A stretch of DNA of 64,000 nt from an uncultured Eubacteriales bacterium (lineage in GTDB: Bacteria; Bacillota; Clostridia; Oscillospirales; Acutalibacteraceae): the NCBI GenBank assembly GCA_934456435.1, contig CAKSHH010000009.1:1-64000 (forward strand). The letters are read 5' to 3'. Under the pieces are notes generated by a model that ran no database searches, had not been told where the DNA came from, and saw only the letters and a list, made by a program, of their open reading frames with translations. How positions within the stretch are numbered: the first letter of the stretch is position 1; every line of letters begins with the position of its first letter. This document shows, piece after piece, positions 52,700 through 61,291 of this stretch. The translations under genes and the position numbers were made by a program.

Positions 52700-54082
52700 T
52701 TGTACGAGATAGATGAAATACTTAAAAAGGTTAAGCGTGTACATTTTATAGGTATCGGCGGTTCGGGTATGTGTCCGCTTGCCGAGATCCTTTTCAATGA
52801 AGGATACGAGCTTTCTGGCTCGGACAACAACGAGACCGACACCCTTGCGAGAATCAGGAATATGGGTATACCCGTAACACTCGGTCAGAAAGCGGAGAAT
52901 ATCAAGGGCGCGGAGCTGATCGTATATACGGCGGCTATTCTTCCGGACAATCCGGAGCTTGTTGCGGCAAAGAACTCCACGATCCCGACTGTTGAAAGAG
53001 CAGACCTTCTCGGCGCCATAACACGCCTTTATTCGGACTGTTACTGTGTGTGCGGAACTCACGGCAAGACCACTGTGTCGTCAATGCTTACGCAGATGAT
53101 GATTCAGTGCGGCAAGGATCCCTCAGCCGTCATCGGCGGCAAGTTACCGCTGATTCAAAGCAACGGCAGAGTCGGCAAGAGCGAAAATATGGTTTGCGAA
53201 GCCTGTGAGTTCAAGGATCATTTCCTTAAGCTTGACCCGGACATCGCCGTCATACTCAACGTTGACGCCGATCACCTTGAATACTTCAAGAATATTGAAA
53301 ACATAATCAAATCATTCCACACCTTTGCGGCAATGTCAAAGAAAGCCGTCATCTATAACGGCGACGATGCAAACACTCTCAAGGCTGTTGAGGGCGTCGG
53401 CGGCAAGGATATGATAACTTTCGGTCTTGACAAGAAGAACGATTACTATGCGGACAATATCGAAATGGTGAATGCTTTTGGCCACTTCGACGCATACAAG
53501 AAAGGTGAGAAGATCGGAAGCATAAAGCTCAAGGTTCCCGGAAAGCACAACATCGGAAACGCCTTGGCTGCGTTGGCGGCGGCAGATTACTGCGGTATTC
53601 CGTTTGACAAGGCTATTGAATCACTTGAGCAGTTCGGCGGTGCGTGCAGACGATTTGAAATACTTGACAAGCTGAACGGGATCACGTTTGCCGACGATTA
53701 CGCACATCACCCCGCAGAGCTGAGAGTGACACTTGAAGCGGCAATGCAGATGAATTACCGCAAGGTTTGGGCGGTTTTCCAGCCGTTCACCTATTCGAGG
53801 ACAAAAGAGCTGATGGACGACTTCGCCGAGGTATTGCAGATTCCCGATGAGTGCGTTATGACCGAGATTATGGGCTCGCGCGAGGTCAACACGGAGGGCG
53901 TTTACACCTCACAGCTTGCCGCAAAAATTCCGGGAAGTGTTTGGTTCAACACGTTTGACGAGGTTGCCGACTACGTTCTTGACCGCGCACAGAGCGGCGA
54001 TTTGGTTATCACACTCGGCTGCGGTGATATTTACAAGGCGGCAAAGATAATGATTAAACGTCTCAAGGAAAACAAAAATTAA
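52700..54082 (+). CDS. murC: UDP-N-acetylmuramate--L-alanine ligase
   Basis: This 460-residue protein has the N-terminal UDP-binding motif HFIGIGGSGMCPLAEIL and the P-loop CGTHGKTTVSSML. The middle region NVDADHLEYF and the C-terminal DDYAHHPAELRVTL and QPFTYSRTKEL are typical of MurC. The start is placed at TTG 52700 because AGGAG (52686-52690) directly abuts the ATG at 52691 and is nine bases from the TTG. A TATAAT (52670-52675) is the only promoter element seen. It adds the first residue of the peptidoglycan stem. Confidence 0.95.
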   Translation: MYEIDEILKKVKRVHFIGIGGSGMCPLAEILFNEGYELSGSDNNETDTLARIRNMGIPVTLGQKAENIKGAELIVYTAAILPDNPELVAAKNSTIPTVERADLLGAITRLYSDCYCVCGTHGKTTVSSMLTQMMIQCGKDPSAVIGGKLPLIQSNGRVGKSENMVCEACEFKDHFLKLDPDIAVILNVDADHLEYFKNIENIIKSFHTFAAMSKKAVIYNGDDANTLKAVEGVGGKDMITFGLDKKNDYYADNIEMVNAFGHFDAYKKGEKIGSIKLKVPGKHNIGNALAALAAADYCGIPFDKAIESLEQFGGACRRFEILDKLNGITFADDYAHHPAELRVTLEAAMQMNYRKVWAVFQPFTYSRTKELMDDFAEVLQIPDECVMTEIMGSREVNTEGVYTSQLAAKIPGSVWFNTFDEVADYVLDRAQSGDLVITLGCGDIYKAAKIMIKRLKENKN

Positions 54083-54100
54083 CAATTCAAACTAACAAAA

Positions 54101-54142
54101 AAGCTATAATTCACAGTTTGCAATGTGAATTATAGCTTTCTT
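54101..54142. terminator. Bidirectional terminator between murC and the racemase gene
   Basis: AAGCTATAATTCACA pairs perfectly with TGTGAATTATAGCTT (54101-54115 with 54124-54138), with T-runs on both sides. GCTATAA family. Confidence 0.9.
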
Positions 54143-54165
54143 TTTATGCCCTGCGGCACAATGCT

Positions 54166-55200
54166 TTATTTTAAAATACATTTCTCAACATATTTCGACG
54201 TCATCGCGTTGAGCAGACAGTTGTATGTCATCTTAAAATCAACCGTCGAGCCGACCTTGTAGTCGCCGCCGCAGTCCGTAACGTCGAGCACGACATGGTC
54301 GCTGCTTCCACCGACAATTTTCATTCGTCTGTCGGCACAGCTCAGACCGGGCAGGTAGATGTCCTGCTTACCGACCGCAACGATTGCGCGCTTCATCAGT
54401 TTCTTGCAGTCCTTCGGCAGCATCTCCGGAACGTCGGGTTTCTCTTTGAGCTCGATTATCTCGGCTTTGAGACTGAAGTTATCCTCGCGTGCGTCCGCAA
54501 ACGGAACGTCAAAAACAGGAATGTTTCCGAGAAATACCGATTCGCCCATTCTCATGTTGTTTATAACCTTCGGCAGCTTCTTTTCGCCGAGCATTTTAAG
54601 CGAGCTTGAAGCACCGCCCGAAATAATCGGAATTTTGATGCCGAGGATTCTCTGCACCTCATTGACGGCGTGCTCAAACAGCGCCATATTTTTCTCGTTC
54701 GGGAGAACTTCGTTGACACAGCTCAGGTTTGTGCCGATGCCGTAAAGCTCAATGTTTTTCATTTTGAGACATTCACCTGCAACGGCTATCAGCTCATCGG
54801 TATAACAGCCCTCGCGCAGATCGCCGCATTCGTACATCAGTATGACCTTGTGACGCTTGTTCTGCCTTTCCGCCTCCGAGTTGAGAGCGCGGATAACCTC
54901 GATTTCGCTGTTGAGACTGACGTCGCAAAATCTGACCGTGTCGCATATCTGTGACAGCATAGGCGAGCGGATAAGCCATTTTTCAACCTTGATATCAACA
55001 AATTCCTTGAAGTTTTCCACTCTGGAATCACATATCGCGGTGATTCCGCCCTCCTCGACGAGGTAGCGGACAAGCGGCTCGTAGCCGACGAGCATTTTTG
55101 TGACGACGGCAAGCGACATACCGCTGTCGGCGCACATTTTTTTCAGTATTCTGATGTTGTGAAGTATTCCGTCGGGTCTGATCTCGATGCAAGGATACAT
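54166..55200 (-). CDS. PLP-dependent amino-acid racemase, alanine/ornithine-racemase-like
   Basis: This 344-residue protein has an N-terminal alanine-racemase TIM barrel (IEIRPDGILHNIRILKKMC, with the PLP lysine in VVTKML) and a C-terminal beta domain. The segments GIGTNLSCVNE, GGASSSL and MRMGESVFLG resemble the Orr (ornithine racemase) branch. The gene lies four bases after the GatD-like gene, so it belongs to the MurT/GatD operon. Substrate is unknown; an unusual D-amino acid of the cell wall is a fair guess. Confidence 0.8.
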   Translation of the reverse strand: MYPCIEIRPDGILHNIRILKKMCADSGMSLAVVTKMLVGYEPLVRYLVEEGGITAICDSRVENFKEFVDIKVEKWLIRSPMLSQICDTVRFCDVSLNSEIEVIRALNSEAERQNKRHKVILMYECGDLREGCYTDELIAVAGECLKMKNIELYGIGTNLSCVNEVLPNEKNMALFEHAVNEVQRILGIKIPIISGGASSSLKMLGEKKLPKVINNMRMGESVFLGNIPVFDVPFADAREDNFSLKAEIIELKEKPDVPEMLPKDCKKLMKRAIVAVGKQDIYLPGLSCADRRMKIVGGSSDHVVLDVTDCGGDYKVGSTVDFKMTYNCLLNAMTSKYVEKCILK

Positions 55201-55204
55201 AGCT

Positions 55205-55954
55205 TTACTCCGTTTTCTGGTCGATGAAACGTTTTACTGTCTTGAACGAGCTGCGTTCAATCTCAAAGAAGGATTCGTCGAGCGGTTTACACGGCTCACA
55301 GCCCTTTGCCTTAAGCGCTTCGTTGATTATTTTCTCCGTGTACCACGGATTTTTTACGAACACGGGACCGAGCGCATTGGTGAAAATAACGTTCTTGTAT
55401 TTTGCACCCTCGGTCTGATCCTTGTCGTTGTTGCCCTTGCCGTAAATGAGCTTGCCGAGCGCAGCGGACGGATCGTTGAGGAAGAAGTCGACAAGATGAA
55501 TCTGAACAGCCATGATCTCAAACTTTTCGTCCTCGCAGAGGGAGAAGTGCAGGTCATCGCCGTAGATTTCATTGCGCTCAACAGCCGTTGCGTCAAGGAG
55601 TCCGAGGCCCTCGACAAGCGAGCCGTCGCATCTTTCGGTGGACTTGATGAGAACCATTCCCGTTGTGCCGATTGCAATGATCGGCTTGCCGCTTTCGGCA
55701 AATCTGTAAACGGCGTCGCCGTATTTTTTAATGTTCTTTACGATTGAATCGGCGGTCTTGATTTCGCCTGCGTTCATAAAGATGATGTCGGAATTGTCAA
55801 AGTCGATCTCCTGAGCGAAGGTGTCAATGCGGTTGATTTTAACGTCAAGTCCCATCGCCGTGCCAACGCGCTCAAAAGCCATGAGGTTGCCGCGGTCGCC
55901 GTGGAGATTAAGCAGGTCGGGATAGAGCCAGGTGATATTCAATGTGTTCATCAT
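55205..55954 (-). CDS. GatD-like amidotransferase without catalytic Cys and His
   Basis: This 249-residue protein aligns along its length with GatD, the glutaminase of lipid II amidation (YPDLLNLHGDRGNLMAFERV, YGKGNNDKDQTEGAKYKNVI). Where GatD has ICGG, with the nucleophile Cys, this protein has AIGTTG (94-99), and where GatD has YLHGP it has NALGP (Leu195). Both catalytic residues are lost, while the fold and MurT-contact regions persist. It overlaps the MurT gene by four bases. It may be a scaffold or bind another ligand; glutamine hydrolysis looks impossible by the usual mechanism. Confidence 0.8.
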   Translation of the reverse strand: MMNTLNITWLYPDLLNLHGDRGNLMAFERVGTAMGLDVKINRIDTFAQEIDFDNSDIIFMNAGEIKTADSIVKNIKKYGDAVYRFAESGKPIIAIGTTGMVLIKSTERCDGSLVEGLGLLDATAVERNEIYGDDLHFSLCEDEKFEIMAVQIHLVDFFLNDPSAALGKLIYGKGNNDKDQTEGAKYKNVIFTNALGPVFVKNPWYTEKIINEALKAKGCEPCKPLDESFFEIERSSFKTVKRFIDQKTE

Positions 55955-57318
55955 TCGTTACCTCCGTACTGCTTTGTGGATTTTTCAAGCTCGTGATATT
56001 TTTTGAGCCATGTGATAAGGTAGACGTTGTCAACGTCAAACTTGTCAAGCTCGCTGAGGATTGCCTCGTCGCTGTCGTTCGGGAGAACAGAAATGTCGTT
56101 TTTGTCGATTCCTGCGTAAATCATTCGGTTCGCCGTGTCGTAAGCAACAGCCTCGGAGAAGCAGATATAGTGCTTGATGTTGTTCTTTTTGAGTGACTCA
56201 AAGTCAACGTCAAAAGCATAGAATGTATTTGTGTAGTAAGGGGAGAAGTCCTTGAGCTCCTCAAGACCCATGAGGAGAAGCTTCGGTGACTCGTCCTTGG
56301 CGATATAGTCAAGCGCAGTCTGAAGAGTCTCCGGATTTTCCTGCTTAATTCTGATGTATTTGAGCGTCTTTGTCTTGTATTTGAGCGTTTCCATACGTCC
56401 GCTGATGTTTTTGAAGTTTGAGAAGCTTCTCTGGAGCTCCTCGTTTGTCATGCCGAGCTTGGTGCAGACGGCAATGCAAAGCGCGTAGTTGAAGATGTAG
56501 AAAGGCTCCTTGTTCGTTACCTTGAATCGGTAGCCGTTGCAGTCAAAGCTGCACTCGGAGAAGTCAACGTTCTGAGCGTAGAAATCAACCTTGTCCTCCG
56601 AGGAGAAGTCACAGCCGGCGCAATGGAACTTGCCGACGTTGTCAACGTTGTAATAGTCGAAATAAATCTTGTCGCTGCACTTGGGGCAGGGCATTGTAAC
56701 GTCGTAGAACTTGTCCTTGACGAAAGAATACTGGGTTTTGTCAACGCCGTAGTAATAAACCTTGTCGGAAAAGTCCTCGAACGATTTGGCTCTCGGTTCA
56801 CCGTCGTTGAGGAAAAGGGTCATATCCTTGTTGAAAACCTTACGGAATTTCTGGACGATGTAGTCCGGCTCGCCGTTACGCTGAACCTGATCCTTTTGGA
56901 GGTTGGTTATGCAAACCTTTTTGGCGGGGATATACTTGTAAATGCCTGCAAGCGAACGCTCGTCAATCTCAAACGAGAAGAACTCGGTTTTCATCTTGCC
57001 CGTGAGTGTCGAGTTGCGGATGAGAGCTGTTGCAATACCGCCTATCATGTTAGCGCCCTCAAGGTTTGAACAAACCGTTCTGCCCGAATCTCTGAGAGCG
57101 TGAACTATCATATTGTTGGCTGTGGATTTGCCGTTTGTGCCCGTTACGAAAACGACTTTTTCAGGGTCGATTCCCGTGAAATGACCGATAAAATCGGGCA
57201 TTATCGCGTTTGCCTTTGCGCCCGGCATATTGGTTCCTCTGCCCTTGGCAAAGATGTTGGAGAAGAGCATGAGACCCTTGCCGATAAGCAGCGTAAAGAT
57301 GAATTTCAACTTTTGCAT
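55951..57318 (-). CDS. MurT-like Mur ligase
   Basis: This 455-residue protein starts at ATG 57318, behind GGGAGG. An N-terminal helix, the P-loop FVTGTNGKSTANN, a zinc-ribbon insertion (CPKC..CAGC) and a DUF1727-type C-terminal domain are the MurT plan. In staphylococci and pneumococci MurT with GatD amidates the glutamate of lipid II. Here the GatD partner is degenerate, so another reaction or ammonia source may be used. It is the first gene of a three-gene operon. Confidence 0.85.
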   Translation of the reverse strand: MQKLKFIFTLLIGKGLMLFSNIFAKGRGTNMPGAKANAIMPDFIGHFTGIDPEKVVFVTGTNGKSTANNMIVHALRDSGRTVCSNLEGANMIGGIATALIRNSTLTGKMKTEFFSFEIDERSLAGIYKYIPAKKVCITNLQKDQVQRNGEPDYIVQKFRKVFNKDMTLFLNDGEPRAKSFEDFSDKVYYYGVDKTQYSFVKDKFYDVTMPCPKCSDKIYFDYYNVDNVGKFHCAGCDFSSEDKVDFYAQNVDFSECSFDCNGYRFKVTNKEPFYIFNYALCIAVCTKLGMTNEELQRSFSNFKNISGRMETLKYKTKTLKYIRIKQENPETLQTALDYIAKDESPKLLLMGLEELKDFSPYYTNTFYAFDVDFESLKKNNIKHYICFSEAVAYDTANRMIYAGIDKNDISVLPNDSDEAILSELDKFDVDNVYLITWLKKYHELEKSTKQYGGNE

Positions 57319-57364
57319 TTTAATCCTCCCGAATAAACAAAATATGCTTTTATTTAACTCTATT

Positions 57365-57392
57365 ATTGTATCACATTTAATCGTAAAGTCAA
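57365..57392 (-). promoter_or_regulatory. Promoter of the MurT-GatD-racemase operon
   Basis: On the minus strand TTGACT (57392-57387) and TACAAT (57370-57365) are 16 bases apart. Confidence 0.65.
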
Positions 57393-57471
57393 CAATGAAG
57401 GACTTAATGAGCGAATATATTTTTTCGGACAAAATAAGGCTGATTTATACAATATTTTTTTCTTGTCGCTA

Positions 57472-57501
57472 TTGACAATACCCCCTTTACGGGGGTAAAA
57501 T
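57472..57501 (+). promoter_or_regulatory. mgtE promoter with CsoR-like palindrome in the spacer
   Basis: TTGACA (57472-57477) and TAAAAT (57496-57501) are 18 bases apart. The spacer holds the palindrome ACCCCC-TTTAC-GGGGGT (57480-57496). Its form resembles CsoR-family metal-repressor operators (TACCC..GGGTA). No such regulator is encoded nearby. Confidence 0.55.
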
Positions 57502-57540
57502 ATTTGTATCAATTCAATGGAATTGCCAAAGAATAATGTG

Positions 57541-57705
57541 AGGTGAGATTTCAGTGAGTAGTGACAGTAGCTACGGGCAACGAAACTTGAACAAATCAAA
57601 TAATTTGCACAGCATAAACACCGTTGCAGACGTCCGCTCACGGAATCGGAGCTGATATTGCGCCTGCGGCGTGGCTTTGTGCCGTGCTGAAAGGGGCGCT
57701 TAAAA
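57541..57705 (+). ncRNA. Structured mgtE leader, possible M-box-like RNA
   Basis: AGGTGAG (57541) followed by TTTCAG (57550-57555) can pair with CTGAAA (57687-57692), enclosing GCAACG/CGTTGC (57577-57582 with 57622-57627) and CACGG/CCGTG (57639-57643 with 57682-57686) with an inner CGCC/GGCG. The AGGTGAG and GTGCTGAAA ends recall M-box magnesium riboswitches, but the conserved middle does not match well. Confidence 0.4.
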
Positions 57706-59082
57706 TTGGACACTATGGTTGAAATCATCAGCAAGATGCTTGCCAACAACAAGTTCTCGGCTATCAAGGAAATGCTCAGCGAAATGAATGTCGTTGATAT
57801 TGCCGCCTTGATCGAAGAGATGGAGCCGGAAAACCAGGTTCGCCTTTTCCGCTTGTTGCCCAAGACATCATCGGCTGATGCTTTTTCTTATTTGCCCGGC
57901 GATATTCAGGGTAATATCGTTGACGCAATCACAAATTCCGAGCTTGAATTTCTTATGGAGGATATGTTCCTCGACGATGCGGTTGACTTCCTGGAGGAGG
58001 TTCCTGCGAACGTCGTCACCCGTGTGCTTGCCCACACCAAGCCGGAAACAAGAAAGCTTATTAACAAGTTTCTTCAATATCCCGAAAATTCGGCGGGCAG
58101 CATCATGACTATCGAGATGGTTTCTTTCCCTGAGACCTTTACGGTCAAGCAGGCGATTGAAATGATAAGAAAAACCGCTCTCGACAAGGAAACGATCTAC
58201 ACCTGCTACTGTATGGACGATAAGCGCAAGCTTGTCGGAACGGTTCCGCTCCGCAAGCTCATCGTTGCTCCGGAGGATCAGATAGTCAAGGACATCATGG
58301 AGGACGACGAGCAGCTCATTTTCGTCAACACGATGGACGACCAGGAAGAGGTCGCCGCAATTGCTAAGAAATACGACTTGCTTTCAATCCCCGTCGTTGA
58401 CAAGGAAGAAAGACTTGTCGGTATCATCACTATCGACGACATCGTTGACGTAATCGAAGACGAGAACACAGAGGACTTTGAAAAGATGGCTTTGCTGTTG
58501 CCCTCTGAGGACTCGTACCTGAAAACGGGTATTTTCACCCTTTACAAAAACCGAATAGTCTGGCTCCTTATCCTCATGGTTTCCGCAACCTTTACGGGTC
58601 AGATTATCGAGGGCTTTGAGGATAAGCTTTCGATGATTGCCGGACTTACCGCTTCAATCCCCATGCTTATGGACACGGGCGGAAACTGCGGCAACCAGGT
58701 TTCAACCCTGGTTATCCGTGGACTTGCCCTCGGCGATATTCACATCAGGGATTTCTTCAGGATTATTTGGAAGGAAATTCGTGTCGCCGTTCTCTGCGGC
58801 TTGACACTTGCCGTTGTCAACTACGCGAGAATGTGGATCATTAAGCTTGTAACGCACAATGACATTTCGAGCAACACATTTATCGTTGTTTGTCTTGCAA
58901 TGATTTGCGCCGTTATCGTTGCCAAGGTGATAGGCTGTGCCTTGCCGATTTTGGCAAAGATACTGCACCTCGACCCTGCGCTTATGGCAGGACCGATGAT
59001 TACAACCATCGTTGATGCGCTCACATTGCTCATTTACTTCGGTTTCGCAACCCTCTTCATCAACGGCGGACTTTTGGTTTAG
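57706..59082 (+). CDS. mgtE: MgtE-family magnesium transporter
   Basis: This 458-residue protein has an N-terminal helical domain (about 10-130), two CBS domains (about 135-255) and five C-terminal membrane helices (about 285-458). The pore region GGNCGNQVSTLVIRGLALG is characteristic. It transports Mg2+ and closes when Mg2+ binds the cytoplasmic domains. The start is TTG 57706; ATG 57715 also fits but lies far from AGGGGC. Co2+ is a known alternative ion in the family. Confidence 0.92.
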   Translation: MDTMVEIISKMLANNKFSAIKEMLSEMNVVDIAALIEEMEPENQVRLFRLLPKTSSADAFSYLPGDIQGNIVDAITNSELEFLMEDMFLDDAVDFLEEVPANVVTRVLAHTKPETRKLINKFLQYPENSAGSIMTIEMVSFPETFTVKQAIEMIRKTALDKETIYTCYCMDDKRKLVGTVPLRKLIVAPEDQIVKDIMEDDEQLIFVNTMDDQEEVAAIAKKYDLLSIPVVDKEERLVGIITIDDIVDVIEDENTEDFEKMALLLPSEDSYLKTGIFTLYKNRIVWLLILMVSATFTGQIIEGFEDKLSMIAGLTASIPMLMDTGGNCGNQVSTLVIRGLALGDIHIRDFFRIIWKEIRVAVLCGLTLAVVNYARMWIIKLVTHNDISSNTFIVVCLAMICAVIVAKVIGCALPILAKILHLDPALMAGPMITTIVDALTLLIYFGFATLFINGGLLV

Positions 59083-59099
59083 GCTAAAACAAAATACAA

Positions 59100-59137
59100 A
59101 CGCTTCGTTGTCTTCGGATGACGGAGCTTTTTTCTTG
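59100..59137 (+). terminator. Terminator of mgtE
   Basis: GCTTCGTtgtc pairs with gatgACGGAGC around TTCG, with a T-run directly after. Confidence 0.75.
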
Positions 59138-59163
59138 CACTAATCAAAAAAATATTATATAAT
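59135..59163 (+). promoter_or_regulatory. Promoter of the two-component system
   Basis: TTGCAC (59135-59140) and TATAAT (59158-59163) are 17 bases apart. Confidence 0.7.
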
Positions 59164-59190
59164 CAGCATATATTCTATGTTTCAATTAAG

Positions 59191-59220
59191 GTTCGGGGGA
59201 TATAGTTATATCGAAAGAAC
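59191..59220. promoter_or_regulatory. Palindrome in the leader of the response-regulator gene
   Basis: GATATAGTTATATC (59199-59212) is an inverted repeat, nested in GTTC..GAAC. It may be an operator for autoregulation, or simply a hairpin. Confidence 0.35.
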
Positions 59221-59235
59221 GGAGAGGGTGATTTT

Positions 59236-59916
59236 GTGAAGCTTTTATATGCCGAGGATGAGATAAGTATGTCCGAAGCGGTTGTTGATATTCTGACCTT
59301 TCATAAGTATATAGTCGATGCCGTGTATGACGGAGCGGACGCGCTCGCTTATGCCGAAGCCGAGCAGTACGACGGAATCATTCTGGATATTATGATGCCG
59401 AAAATGAGCGGACTTGAGGTGCTTCAAAAGCTCCGCGCCCAAGGGTGCAAAACGCCGATTCTTCTTCTGACGGCGAAGTCCGAGATTGAGGATCAGATTC
59501 AGGGACTTGACCTCGGAGCGGACGATTATCTTCCGAAGCCGTTTTCAATGGATTTACTGCTTGCAAGGGTGCGTGCGCTCCTGCGCCGACGTGAGGAGTT
59601 CACGCCGAATGTGCTGAAATGCGGCAACGTTACTCTTGACCAAAAGAACTACGAGCTTTCGGCAAACGGACAGAAATTTGTGTTGCCGAAGCTTGAATTT
59701 CGTATGATGGAGCTGCTGATGCTCAACAAGGGTATCTACCTTTCGACCGAGGATATCCTCTGCAAGGTATGGGGATACGATACGGACGCCGAATACGGAA
59801 CTGTTTGGGTTTATATCTCGTATCTTCGCAAAAAGCTTGCCGCCCTCAGCGCAGATGTTACGATAGTTGCCAAGCGCAATGTGGGCTATACTCTTGAGGT
59901 GACGAAAAATGATTAA
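59236..59916 (+). CDS. OmpR-family response regulator
   Basis: This 226-residue protein starts at GTG 59236, behind GGAGAGGG. The receiver domain has the acidic pocket YAEDE and phospho-acceptor aspartate in ILDIMMP, a conserved Lys in LPKPF, then a winged-helix DNA-binding domain (EYGTVWVYISYLRKKL). It overlaps its kinase by eight bases. Probable targets include the VTC-DUF4956-CotH genes downstream (inference). Confidence 0.95.
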   Translation: MKLLYAEDEISMSEAVVDILTFHKYIVDAVYDGADALAYAEAEQYDGIILDIMMPKMSGLEVLQKLRAQGCKTPILLLTAKSEIEDQIQGLDLGADDYLPKPFSMDLLLARVRALLRRREEFTPNVLKCGNVTLDQKNYELSANGQKFVLPKLEFRMMELLMLNKGIYLSTEDILCKVWGYDTDAEYGTVWVYISYLRKKLAALSADVTIVAKRNVGYTLEVTKND

Positions 59917-61162
59917 AACCCTTCAAAAAAAATTCATCATAACGGCGATGACGGCAATTACGGTTTTGCTCGTCATTCTGCTCGGCGCAATCAATGTGAT
60001 AAACATTGTTTCCGTCAGCGGAGAAACGGCACGGACGCTTCGCGTTATCTCGGAGAGCGAGGGCGATTTCGGCAAAATTAAACCGCCGACCGACGAACGC
60101 AAGCCCGAACCGCCGCAGGGAAATATGAACGGCAGAAAGAATGAATACGATACTTTTATGTCGTCAAATTTCTTCGTTGTTCGTTTTGATTCAAACGGCG
60201 ACGAGGTCAAAACCGATGTCAGCCGAACCTCGACGGTCAGCGAGACCGAGGCACAGGAGCTGGCAAAGGAAATTATTGACTCCGAGAAAACCGACGGTAA
60301 AACGGGAAAATACCGCTTCAAAATAACGACCTCCTCCGACGGCGGAACGGTGGCTGTTTTTCTCGACACGTCGAACGAAATGCTTTCATATCTGCGTGTG
60401 CTTGCGCTCTCGGCAACGATAGGCATTGTCTGCTGGGGACTGATGCTTCTTTTCGTTGTTCTGCTCTCTAAAAAGGCGATTAAACCCATTGCCGAAAACA
60501 TTGAAAAACAGAAGCAGTTTATCACAAATGCAGGCCACGAAATCAAAACGCCGATTGCGATAATTCAGTCGAACACCGAAGCAATGGAGCTTTACAACGG
60601 CGAGAGCAAGTGGAGCAAGAACATCAAGGCGCAGACAACCCGCCTCGGCGGACTTATGAACGACCTGCTGTTCCTTGCCCGAATGGACGAGAACGCAGGC
60701 AAAATAAATGCAGTCGAATTTCGCGCCGACAGCCTGTTTGAAAAAACGCTCGGCGGCTTTATACAGCCGATCGAAAACAGGGGAGTCGAGCTTCAAACTG
60801 AAATTAAACCCGACGTAATGCTCAATGCCGACCCGACACAGATTGAACAGCTCTTTTCAATTCTGCTCGACAACGCCGTGAAATATGTTGACGACGGCGG
60901 CAGAATTTTCGTTTCGCTCGGCGAGAGTGACCGCCATGTGAAGCTGGAATTTTTCAACACCTGTACGGAGATTCCCGACGCGGAACCCGACAAGCTTTTT
61001 GACCGTTTTTACCGCGGAGACAAGGCACGAACGCAGAAAAGCGGCGGCTACGGAATAGGTCTTTCGGTTGCGCGTTCGATTGTTGAGGCGAACCGCGGAA
61101 CAATAACCGCCGAATATGCCGACGGAGGCGTTAGGTTCAAAATTAAATTCAAAATAAAATAG
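59909..61162 (+). CDS. Membrane sensor histidine kinase
   Basis: This 417-residue protein has two membrane helices (about 10-32 and 155-180) bracketing an extracytoplasmic domain of about 120 residues rich in charged and Pro residues. No HAMP is evident. The HisKA box is GHEIKTPIAII, and the ATPase domain shows LLDNAVKYVDDGG and GGYGIGLSVARSI. Signal unknown. Confidence 0.95.
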   Translation: MIKTLQKKFIITAMTAITVLLVILLGAINVINIVSVSGETARTLRVISESEGDFGKIKPPTDERKPEPPQGNMNGRKNEYDTFMSSNFFVVRFDSNGDEVKTDVSRTSTVSETEAQELAKEIIDSEKTDGKTGKYRFKITTSSDGGTVAVFLDTSNEMLSYLRVLALSATIGIVCWGLMLLFVVLLSKKAIKPIAENIEKQKQFITNAGHEIKTPIAIIQSNTEAMELYNGESKWSKNIKAQTTRLGGLMNDLLFLARMDENAGKINAVEFRADSLFEKTLGGFIQPIENRGVELQTEIKPDVMLNADPTQIEQLFSILLDNAVKYVDDGGRIFVSLGESDRHVKLEFFNTCTEIPDAEPDKLFDRFYRGDKARTQKSGGYGIGLSVARSIVEANRGTITAEYADGGVRFKIKFKIK

Positions 61163-61184
61163 CTTTATCAATGCAAACAAAGAG

Positions 61185-61226
61185 TTACCGAAGAACGGTT
61201 GAATCCGCTCTTCGGTAATTTTTTTT
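61185..61226 (+). terminator. Terminator of the two-component operon
   Basis: TTACCGAAGA (61185-61194) pairs with TCTTCGGTAA (61209-61218), followed by eight T. Confidence 0.92.
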
Positions 61227-61291
61227 CTAAACTTCAGTTAAGGTACGCACGTTATGATATAGACAACAAATACAGCAAGGGAGTGATAAAC

